Shown one piece after another: positions 6,508 through 12,773 of a DNA stretch of 12,773 nt (positions within the stretch are counted from its first letter, which is position 1; every line of letters begins with the position of its first letter). The stretch comes from an uncultured Tissierellia bacterium (GTDB lineage Bacteria > Bacillota > Clostridia > Tissierellales > Peptoniphilaceae), in contig CABTZP010000030.1 of NCBI GenBank assembly GCA_902489375.1, positions 1 to 12,773 on the forward strand. The letters are read 5' to 3'. Both the position numbers and the translations under genes were made by a program. The notes under the pieces were generated by a model, which worked only from the letters and a program-made list of their open reading frames with translations, ran no database searches and was not told the origin of the DNA.

Positions 6508-8373
6508 ATGAATTTAGATAATAACAGAAATAACCGCATTTGGCTGGGCTATCTCCTCCCCCTCATCGTATTAGCCGCCTTCTTTATCTTTTCGGTCAAT
6601 CGTCCGGAGCAGCAAAACATGATGACACAGGGGGAACTGATTTCGCTGCTCGAACAGAAAAAGGTCGCCAGCCTCGTTTATAAAGATGATGTTTTAAAAG
6701 GCGTTCAAAAGGACGAGAAGAAATCGTCTTTTTCCGTCGCTATTCCGGAATCCTATTTTCCTGATTTTTATCGAGAATATCTCAAAAGCCCGGTCGAAGC
6801 CGGACAATTAGACATTATTTTTGAAGCGAAAACAAAGCCCAATGTTTTTTTGACCATGCTTCCGGACCTGCTCTTTATTCTCATTATGGTATTTTTATTC
6901 TACAATTTTTATAAGCGGACGATGCTCCAGCAAAACGGAATGACCTCTTTTGGAAAGAGCCGGGCCCATTTGATTAAAACTGATCCACAAAAAAAGATCA
7001 GCTTTAAAGACGTTGCCGGTTTAAAGGAGGAAAAGGAAGAGCTCCAAGAGATCGTAGACTTTTTAAAAAATCCGGAAAAATTTTCAACTGTCGGCGCTCG
7101 GATTCCGAAAGGCGTTTTGATGGTCGGGCCTCCTGGAACGGGGAAAACCTACATTTCCCGGGCCGTTGCCGGTGAAGCGGGGGTGCCTTTCTTTTCCATT
7201 TCCGGATCAGACTTTGTTGAAATGTTTGTCGGGGTTGGCGCCTCGCGGGTTCGGGACCTCTTTGAAGAAGGAAAAAAGAATGCGCCCTGCATCATTTTTG
7301 TTGATGAGATTGATGCCGTGGGCCGAAGAAGAGGAGCCGGCCTGGGCGGCGGAAACGATGAACGGGAACAGACCTTAAACCAGCTTCTTGTTGAAATGGA
7401 TGGGTTTGACCCCAATGAAGGCATTATCATCATGGCTGCAACCAATCGACCTGACATTTTGGATCCGGCCCTCCTTCGGCCTGGACGCTTTGATCGAAGG
7501 ATCGTCATTGGCATGCCGGATGTGAAGGAAAGGGAGGAAATCCTCCAGGTTCATTTACGAAATAAGCATCCGGATCCCAAGGTGAATTTAGAAACCATTG
7601 CCCGGGCAACGGCGGGATTTACCCCAGCAGACTTGGAAAATCTCGCTAACGAAGCGGCTTTGCTTACCGCCCGGAAAAATGAACAATTGATCTCTATGAA
7701 AACCTTTGAAGAAGCTTCTATTAAGGTTTTAGCCGGACCGGAGAAAAAGTCCAAGCACGTTATTGAAAAGGAAAGGATTCTTACGGCTTACCATGAAAGC
7801 GGGCACGCTGTTGTGACTCGGGCCCTGCCGGGAAGTGATGAGGTGAACATGATCACGATTGTTCCCCGGGGAGATGCCGGAGGTTTTACCGCTTTTCTTC
7901 CTCAGGATGACCGCAATTTTGTCTCTAAAAAATGGATGCAGATTGAATTGGTCTCTCTTTTAGGCGGACGGGCAGCAGAAGCGACGTTTTTAGATGACAT
8001 CACAACGGGCGCTTCCAACGATATTGAAAGAGCTACCAATATTGCGCGAAACATGGTCATGAAATACGGGATGAGTGAAGAATTAGGCCCGATTCGTTTT
8101 GAAAATGAAGGGGATAATGTCTTTTTGGGAAATGATCTGGGACAGATTCATGCCTATTCAGATCAAACCGCAGAGAAAATTGACCGGGAAATCCGCCAGC
8201 TTATCCAACGTTCGTATGATCTAGCCTGTCAGATCCTAAAAGAAAATACGGAACTCGTCAATGCGCTTGCGGACCTTCTTTTGAAGGAAGAAACCGTTCG
8301 AAAAGATGAATTTGAATCCCTATTTCAGGAATATGGAAAAATCTATGATATGGAGAAAGAGGTGACGGCATGA
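6508..8373 (+). CDS. ftsH: ATP-dependent zinc metalloprotease FtsH
   Basis: Membrane-anchored AAA+ protease that extracts and degrades membrane and short-lived cytosolic proteins as a hexamer. 621 aa, normal length. Seen: membrane segments at about 11-30 and 113-134 enclosing an 80-residue outer domain; Walker A GPPGTGKT (207-214); pore loop MFVGVGASRVRD (239-250); Walker B IIFVDEID (262-269); second region of homology TNRPDILDPALLRPGRFDR (312-330) with the two conserved arginines; zinc site HESGH (429-433), where HEAGH is commoner; and third zinc ligand Asp505 or nearby in TTGASNDIERAT. All catalytic elements are intact. GAGAGG lies about 6 bases before the ATG. It starts a tight gene run and overlaps the next gene by ATGA. 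Confidence 0.97.
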   Translation: MNLDNNRNNRIWLGYLLPLIVLAAFFIFSVNRPEQQNMMTQGELISLLEQKKVASLVYKDDVLKGVQKDEKKSSFSVAIPESYFPDFYREYLKSPVEAGQLDIIFEAKTKPNVFLTMLPDLLFILIMVFLFYNFYKRTMLQQNGMTSFGKSRAHLIKTDPQKKISFKDVAGLKEEKEELQEIVDFLKNPEKFSTVGARIPKGVLMVGPPGTGKTYISRAVAGEAGVPFFSISGSDFVEMFVGVGASRVRDLFEEGKKNAPCIIFVDEIDAVGRRRGAGLGGGNDEREQTLNQLLVEMDGFDPNEGIIIMAATNRPDILDPALLRPGRFDRRIVIGMPDVKEREEILQVHLRNKHPDPKVNLETIARATAGFTPADLENLANEAALLTARKNEQLISMKTFEEASIKVLAGPEKKSKHVIEKERILTAYHESGHAVVTRALPGSDEVNMITIVPRGDAGGFTAFLPQDDRNFVSKKWMQIELVSLLGGRAAEATFLDDITTGASNDIERATNIARNMVMKYGMSEELGPIRFENEGDNVFLGNDLGQIHAYSDQTAEKIDREIRQLIQRSYDLACQILKENTELVNALADLLLKEETVRKDEFESLFQEYGKIYDMEKEVTA

Positions 8374-8990
8374 AAATGTTTAATTTCGCAAACACGCTAA
8401 ATTGTATGTTGGCTGAGGGATCCAGCCAGGAGAGCGCCGTTTCTAATCCGGCGGTATCATCAAGCCAGTCATCGGCTCAGGCGGCAAAAGCGCCTGCTAG
8501 TATGGCCAAAGGCCCCCTGGGCATGGATATGATTACCTACTTGTATCTGGGCATTTTAGCTTTTTTCCTTTACCAGATGTATAAGACGAAAAAATACAAG
8601 AAAATTTTACAGGAACCGGTGAAGGTCGTTCAACGAAAGGCAAAAATCGCCAATTACGCCTTGGCGATCTTTCTGATTATTCTGGGCTTTTTCAACTCCT
8701 TTTCCGCCCATAATTATATCGCTGGGGTAGTCATGGCACTTTTGGGTTTTGTTTTTGGCGCGAACTCCTCGACCCCGATTTATCTTGCTCCAAATGGAAT
8801 TTTAGCGGACAATGCCTTTGTCCCCTGGTCCCAGATTAAACGCTGGGGTTGGAATACGGATAACGGAGACCTTGTTGTTGAGATCAAACTGCGGGGCAAG
8901 CCATCGAAAACATCCGCTGTTCATGTTGGGACAGACAAGATGAAAGAAGTGAATGACTATATTCGTCAACTGAAATTAGGAAAAGAGTAG
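8370..8990 (+). CDS. Unknown three-TM membrane protein coupled to ftsH
   Basis: I do not recognise this 206-aa protein with confidence. Seen: an N-terminal region of about 50 residues rich in Ser, Ala and Gln with no membrane segment; a first membrane helix at about 54-71; a basic stretch KTKKYKKILQEPVKVVQRKAK (72-92, Lys/Arg-rich); two further helices at about 94-113 and 115-131; then a soluble C-terminal domain with YLAPNGI (138-144), a VPWSQIKRWGW motif (151-161) and a strand-rich end. The PWSQIKRWGW pattern resembles the DUF5673 type of small membrane proteins, recalled only from general likeness. The start ATG overlaps the ftsH stop (ATGA) and has AGAGGTGA 5 bases upstream, so it is clearly translated in step with ftsH. 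A role as FtsH partner or substrate adaptor is speculation. pyrG follows 26 bases later. Confidence 0.82.
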   Translation: MKMFNFANTLNCMLAEGSSQESAVSNPAVSSSQSSAQAAKAPASMAKGPLGMDMITYLYLGILAFFLYQMYKTKKYKKILQEPVKVVQRKAKIANYALAIFLIILGFFNSFSAHNYIAGVVMALLGFVFGANSSTPIYLAPNGILADNAFVPWSQIKRWGWNTDNGDLVVEIKLRGKPSKTSAVHVGTDKMKEVNDYIRQLKLGKE

Positions 8991-9016
8991 TGGATGAGCC
9001 TTTGAAGGAGAAAAAG

Positions 9017-10666
9017 ATGGCAAAATTCATATTTGTTACCGGTGGTGTCGTTTCGGGAATCGGGAAGGGAATTAGCGCGGCAAGTGTTGGCCGACTGCTC
9101 AAGGACAATGGGTTCTCGGTTTTTATGCAGAAATTTGATCCCTACTTAAATGTTGATCCAGGGACAATGAGCCCCTACCAACACGGAGAGGTCTTTGTGA
9201 CGAAAGATGGGGGAGAAACGGACCTGGACCTGGGCCATTATGAGCGTTTTATTGACGTTGAGCTCACAAAAAACTCTTCCATTACCAGCGGACGGATCTA
9301 TGATACGGTTCTCCATAAAGAACGGGCGGGCCAGTATGATGGAAAAACGGTTCAGGTCATTCCCCATGTGACGGATGAAATCAAAGAGAAGGTCTATTCG
9401 GTTGAGGAAGAGTCTGGAGCGGACTTTATTATTACCGAGATTGGCGGAACAGTCGGGGATATGGAATCCCAACCCTTCTTTGAGGCTATTCGTCAGATTC
9501 ACTCAGCGGATCCTTCCAATGTTCTTTTTATTCACACGGTTTTGATTCCGACGATCCCCGGATCAGATGAATTAAAAACCAAGCCGGCTCAGCATTCCTT
9601 CAAAGAACTGATGAGTTATGGCATCAAGCCGGATGTCTATATCCTTCGGGCGCCGCTTCCCATCACGGAAGAAGTCTTTAATAAAATCAGTCTATTTTGC
9701 GACCTGCCTCGAGAAGCAATTATTGAATCGAAGACGGTGGATTTAATTTATGAAGTTCCACTGGTTTTTCATGATCAGGGCTTGGATCAGTTTATCCTCA
9801 AGTACTTTGGCCTTAGGCCAAAAGCGAATCATATCCCTGAGTGGAGAGCGATGTGTGCAAAATTCAAGCAAGCGGATAAAAAAGTTTGTATCGGCCTGGT
9901 TGGAAAATATACTGAGCTTCACGATGCCTATCTTTCCGTTTATGAAGCTCTTCGCGACGCGGGCTACCACTTGGGCGTTTCTGTTGAGGTGAACTATGTT
10001 GACTCCGGTTCCTTAACGAAAGCAAATATTGAAGATAGCCTGGGCGAAATGGACGGAATCCTCATCCCCGGTGGATTTGGAAGTCGTGGGGTGGAAGGGA
10101 TGATTCTCAGCGCCCAATACTGCCGGGAAAAACAGGTCCCATTTTTGGGCATTTGTTTAGGTCTTCAAATCGCCGTGATTGAAGCGGCAAGAAATCAGCT
10201 GAATCTTTCTGATGCGAACTCAACGGAATTTGATCCCCATTGCACAGCTCCTGTTCTTCGTCTCTTGGATAGTCAGGAAGGGATTAAAGATATTGGAGGG
10301 ACGCTCAGGCTTGGCAATCAGGATTGTCACGTGAAGGAAGGCACCTTAGCCCACAAGCTTTATGGGCGTTCAGACATCGTGGAACGTCACCGCCATCGCT
10401 ATGAAGTCAATAATAAGTATCTCGAACCTTTGGAGAAAAAAGCTGGCGTCATCTTCTCCGGAGAGAAACTTTCCATGAATCTTCAGGAAATCCTGGAAAG
10501 GCCGGATCATCCGTTTTTTGTCGCCTGCCAGTTTCATCCGGAATTTCGTTCCCGTCCCAATGCTCCCCATCCCTTGTTTATTGGTCTGATTCAGGCCGCA
10601 TTAAAGGCAAAGAGGGTTGAGGAAAAGGCGCTGAAAAAAGGCCCGAAAGTCGGTCAGGAGTTTTAA
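9017..10666 (+). CDS. pyrG: CTP synthase (glutamine-hydrolysing)
   Basis: Makes CTP from UTP, ATP and glutamine, the last step of de novo pyrimidine nucleotide synthesis. 549 aa, normal length. The N-terminal synthetase domain has the P-loop GGVVSGIGKG (9-18), DPYLNVDPGTMSPYQHGEVF (41-60), GHYERF (73-78) and EIGGTVGDMES (141-151). The C-terminal class I glutamine amidotransferase domain has the oxyanion-loop PGGFG (351-355), nucleophile Cys380 in GICLGLQ, ERHRHRYEVN (456-465), and His507/Glu509 in QFHPEF. The frame runs back to a GTG at 8990, but the ATG at 9017 has GAAGGAG 6 bases upstream and gives the usual start MAKFIFVTGG. Only 26 bases separate it from the previous gene. There is therefore no room for the GGGC-initiated leader attenuator that controls pyrG by CTP level in B. 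subtilis; expression probably follows the ftsH transcript. Confidence 0.96.
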   Translation: MAKFIFVTGGVVSGIGKGISAASVGRLLKDNGFSVFMQKFDPYLNVDPGTMSPYQHGEVFVTKDGGETDLDLGHYERFIDVELTKNSSITSGRIYDTVLHKERAGQYDGKTVQVIPHVTDEIKEKVYSVEEESGADFIITEIGGTVGDMESQPFFEAIRQIHSADPSNVLFIHTVLIPTIPGSDELKTKPAQHSFKELMSYGIKPDVYILRAPLPITEEVFNKISLFCDLPREAIIESKTVDLIYEVPLVFHDQGLDQFILKYFGLRPKANHIPEWRAMCAKFKQADKKVCIGLVGKYTELHDAYLSVYEALRDAGYHLGVSVEVNYVDSGSLTKANIEDSLGEMDGILIPGGFGSRGVEGMILSAQYCREKQVPFLGICLGLQIAVIEAARNQLNLSDANSTEFDPHCTAPVLRLLDSQEGIKDIGGTLRLGNQDCHVKEGTLAHKLYGRSDIVERHRHRYEVNNKYLEPLEKKAGVIFSGEKLSMNLQEILERPDHPFFVACQFHPEFRSRPNAPHPLFIGLIQAALKAKRVEEKALKKGPKVGQEF

Positions 10667-10690
10667 GAATAGAGAGGAAAAGAGGATAGG

Positions 10691-11674
10691 ATGATGCAAG
10701 CTCAATATCCAGGCTTTTTCACCGATGTTCCCGGCTTTCTTTTAGGACATGCTCAAAAGGAAGAATGGGGAACCGGTTGCACCGTTATCATTGCGCCTGC
10801 ACACACCGTAGGTGGAGTGGACGTCCGGGGGGGAGCGCCGGGCGGAAGGGAAACGGATTTATTACGGCCTGAAAATCAAGTTTCCGAAGTCAATGCCATT
10901 ATGCTTTCCGGAGGTTCTTCCTTTGGGCTGGAAGCGGCCTGCGGAGTAATGGAGTTTCTGGTGGAGAAAGGGTTAGGCTTCGATACCGGCTATGGCCTGG
11001 TTCCTATTGTTCCAGCGGCCATCCTTTTTGATCTTCCGGTTGGGCAAAAAAATCGCTGGCCTGATCTTGCGATGGGAAAGGAAGCCGCAAAAAAGGCGAA
11101 CGACCAAGATCGGTCAATGGGGAATGTCGGCGCCGGCCAAGGGGCCACCGTCGGAAAACTGCTGGGCATGGAAGGCGCAATGAAAAGCGGTTTGGGCCAG
11201 GCCAGTTTTCGATGCGGAGACCTTATCGTTTCAGCAGTTGTTGCCGTGAATGCGCTGGGCGATGTCTGTGATCCCATTCGGGGAAATCGGCCTCTAGCCG
11301 GCCTTCTGGATAAAAAGAAAAGACGGATTTGCACGAATGAACGATTCTTTCAGATGCAGGGAAAAACGAATCTTTTAGCCGGGACCAACACCACAATCGG
11401 ATGCATTGCGACAAACGCCAAATGTGATAAGGCGGGGGCGCAAAAAATTGCGCAGATTGCGCATGATGGGATGGCCCGGGCGATTTTGCCAGTCCATACC
11501 CTTGCAGATGGAGATACGCTTTTTACCCTAGCGTCCGGGACCCTTATGGCTGACGTGAACCTGGTCGGGATCATGGCGGCGGAAGTCGTCCAAAGGGCCA
11601 TTGTCAACGCAGTTTGTACCGCGAAAAGCGCTTATGGCCTGCCGGCTTTGGAAGATATAGAAATGGAATCATAA
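10691..11674 (+). CDS. P1 family (S58/DmpA-NylC-like) self-processing amidohydrolase
   Basis: N-terminal-nucleophile hydrolase of the P1/S58 group, which includes DmpA and BapA aminopeptidases and the nylon-oligomer hydrolase NylC. 327 aa. These proteins cut themselves to expose a Ser or Thr that then cleaves amide bonds, often of short or beta-amino peptides. Seen: TDVPGFLLGHA at the start, GTGCTVI (27-33), VDVRGGAPGGRETDLL (43-58), LSGGSSFGLEAACGVMEFL (72-90), GNVGAGQGATVGK (144-156), and GTNTTIGCIATNA (231-243), where Asn233-Thr234 is the expected self-cleavage site and Thr234 the nucleophile. No signal peptide, so cytoplasmic. AGAGG stands 5 bases before ATG 10691; a second ATG follows directly. 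Gaps are 24 bases to pyrG and 19 to coaX, suggesting one transcript. The true substrate is unknown; NylC-like naming reflects family only. Confidence 0.88.
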   Translation: MMQAQYPGFFTDVPGFLLGHAQKEEWGTGCTVIIAPAHTVGGVDVRGGAPGGRETDLLRPENQVSEVNAIMLSGGSSFGLEAACGVMEFLVEKGLGFDTGYGLVPIVPAAILFDLPVGQKNRWPDLAMGKEAAKKANDQDRSMGNVGAGQGATVGKLLGMEGAMKSGLGQASFRCGDLIVSAVVAVNALGDVCDPIRGNRPLAGLLDKKKRRICTNERFFQMQGKTNLLAGTNTTIGCIATNAKCDKAGAQKIAQIAHDGMARAILPVHTLADGDTLFTLASGTLMADVNLVGIMAAEVVQRAIVNAVCTAKSAYGLPALEDIEMES

Positions 11675-11693
11675 GAATAAAGGTAGTAAATAC

Positions 11694-12527
11694 ATGAAGA
11701 CAACGATCGATAAAGTACAACCGGCTTCCAGGCTCCTGGTCATTGATGCCGGCAACTCGAATATTACTTTTGGCGTTTGTAATGGAAAGACCATTGAACA
11801 CCAGTGGAGAATCCAATCAAGATCGGAGAAATCTTCGGACGAATATGGGATTCAGCTAGAACAGATTCTTCTTCATTTTGGCTATCAATCTGGAACCATT
11901 AAAGATGTTATTATCGGATCTGTGGTTCCTTCTTTGAATCACGCTTTTGTCAGTTTATGCAACCGTTATCTTTCTTTAGATCCTTATATTGTTGGGGAAG
12001 GAACCAAAACCGGGATGCCGATCCGGCTGGAAAATCCGAGGGATGTTGGCGCTGACCGGATTATTGATGCAGTTGCCGGCTATGAAAAATATGGGGGACC
12101 CCTGGTCATTGTCGATATTGGCACGGCAATTACGCATGAGGCGATTTCCAGCAAGGGGGAATATCTCGGCGGATCCATCGCCCCGGGAGTCAATATTGGC
12201 TTAGAAGGGTTAACGACGAAAACAGCCAAACTTCCTAAAGTTGAGCTAACGCATCTCAATCATTCCATTGGGAAAAATACCATTGAAGCCATGCAGATTG
12301 GCATTGTTCAGGGTTACCTGGGCCTGGTCGATCATTTGACGGAAAATATGATTCATGAGCTGGAAAAAACCGAAAAGGAAAAAATCAAAGTGGTTGCGAC
12401 CGGGGGATTTTCAGGGCTTTTAACCCAACGCTCCCGCTTCATTAACATTATTGACCGGGACCTGTGCTTAGACGGGCTTCGGATCATCTATGAAAGAACG
12501 ATTAAAGCAAAAACCTATGAAAAATAA
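11694..12527 (+). CDS. coaX: Type III pantothenate kinase
   Basis: Phosphorylates pantothenate with ATP, the first step of coenzyme A synthesis; the CoaX type is not inhibited by CoA and needs a monovalent cation. 277 aa. Seen: the phosphate loop DAGNSNITFG (18-27), SVVPSLN (76-82), the pantothenate-site NPRDVGADRIIDAVAGYEKY (114-133), DIGTAITHEA (141-150), and GGSIAPGVNIGLEGL (159-173), and GGFSGLL (237-243). Against the usual GTATTFDAI pattern this copy reads GTAITHEAI. About 12 extra residues precede the usual first strand (LLVIDAGNSN); no nearer ATG, GTG or TTG start gives the shorter form, and AAAGGTA lies 8 bases before the ATG chosen. The gene sits in the same position relative to ftsH as in B. 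subtilis, and overlaps the next start by 11 bases. Confidence 0.94.
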   Translation: MKTTIDKVQPASRLLVIDAGNSNITFGVCNGKTIEHQWRIQSRSEKSSDEYGIQLEQILLHFGYQSGTIKDVIIGSVVPSLNHAFVSLCNRYLSLDPYIVGEGTKTGMPIRLENPRDVGADRIIDAVAGYEKYGGPLVIVDIGTAITHEAISSKGEYLGGSIAPGVNIGLEGLTTKTAKLPKVELTHLNHSIGKNTIEAMQIGIVQGYLGLVDHLTENMIHELEKTEKEKIKVVATGGFSGLLTQRSRFINIIDRDLCLDGLRIIYERTIKAKTYEK

Positions 12528-12773
12528 AAAAATCGGTCTCGCTCCTTTGGCCGGATTTTCTGACCGCCCCTTCCGGACCATTGCCTTTGACCAGGGGGCG
12601 GATTTTGCTGTCACCGAAATGGTCTCTATTAAGGGCCTTTTGTATCATAATAAGAACACCGAGGATCTGTTATCGATTGGCCCACATGAAAAAGAAGTCT
12701 GGATTCAGGTCTTTGGTCATGAACCGGACATTTTCACCCGGGTGATTCAAGAGCATCTCAATCGAAGAGATGA
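12517..12773 (+). CDS. dus: tRNA-dihydrouridine synthase, 5' part only
   Basis: Flavin enzyme that reduces uridine to dihydrouridine in tRNA. Only the first 85 codons are present; the frame is open to the window end. Seen: the FMN-binding start GLAPLAGFSDRPFR (residues 7-20, Ala-Pro-hydrophobic-Ala-Gly), ADFAVTEMVSIKGLL (29-43) and WIQVFGHEPDIF (62-73), all typical of the family. The active-site Cys lies beyond the window. The start is not certain: the ATG at 12517 gives MKNKKIGLAPLAG and overlaps coaX by 11 bases, while an in-frame ATG at 12490 would add 9 residues; neither has a clear ribosome site. The gene order (coaX then dusB further on) matches the B. subtilis DusB ortholog, but the subgroup cannot be settled from this fragment. 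Confidence 0.9.
   Translation, partial: MKNKKIGLAPLAGFSDRPFRTIAFDQGADFAVTEMVSIKGLLYHNKNTEDLLSIGPHEKEVWIQVFGHEPDIFTRVIQEHLNRRD

Noticed and set aside
7149..7514. Open frame of 121 codons on the minus strand
   Set aside because: It lies entirely inside ftsH, whose reading frame carries intact AAA motifs; the minus frame gives a low-complexity Pro/Ser/Arg product with no family features.
9146..9502. Open frame of 118 codons on the minus strand
   Set aside because: Antisense to the conserved synthetase domain of pyrG; no ribosome site or recognisable motif.
10667..10690. Possible terminator after pyrG
   Set aside because: Only 24 bases, purine-rich, with no stem or T tract; it serves as the ribosome site of the next gene.

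Overview
The window looks like a chromosomal housekeeping segment of a Firmicutes bacterium, most probably a non-sporulating member of the Clostridia/Tissierellia type. This rests on three things: the family content (RqcP, DivIC, type III pantothenate kinase, a two-TM PhoR-like kinase), AAGG/GAGG-type ribosome binding sites before nearly every gene, and gene order. The order rqcP - divIC - tilS - hpt - ftsH - (...) - coaX - (...) - dus is the Bacillus subtilis yabO-to-yacF backbone with its sporulation-linked genes missing. The exact taxon is inference. All supported genes lie on the + strand, and I see no mobile element, CRISPR array, rRNA or tRNA.

Layout. 79-1143 is a membrane histidine kinase with almost no extracellular sensor. 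1244-1897 is an unrecognised lipoprotein behind a structured leader. An AT-rich hairpin followed by seven T (1981-2014) separates these from 2027-3361, which holds a Cof-type HAD phosphatase and dUTPase. From 3450 to 6436, rqcP, divIC, tilS and hpt are packed with overlaps of 8, 1 and 16 bases, as in a translationally coupled operon. A GC-rich hairpin without a downstream T tract (6448-6482) precedes ftsH. ftsH overlaps a small unrecognised three-TM protein gene by four bases, followed closely by pyrG, a P1/S58 family N-terminal-nucleophile hydrolase, coaX and the 5' part of a tRNA-dihydrouridine synthase cut by the window end.

How they work together. Several genes serve nucleotide supply (dut, hpt, pyrG), tRNA maturation and translation quality control (tilS, dus, rqcP), envelope and division (divIC, ftsH, the kinase, the lipoprotein), and coenzyme A synthesis (coaX). 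I found no complete new system. The points most worth following up are the P1 hydrolase next to coaX (possible release of pantothenate or another beta-alanyl compound), the unknown membrane protein coupled to ftsH, the long basic N-terminal extension on DivIC, and several RNA hairpins between operons.
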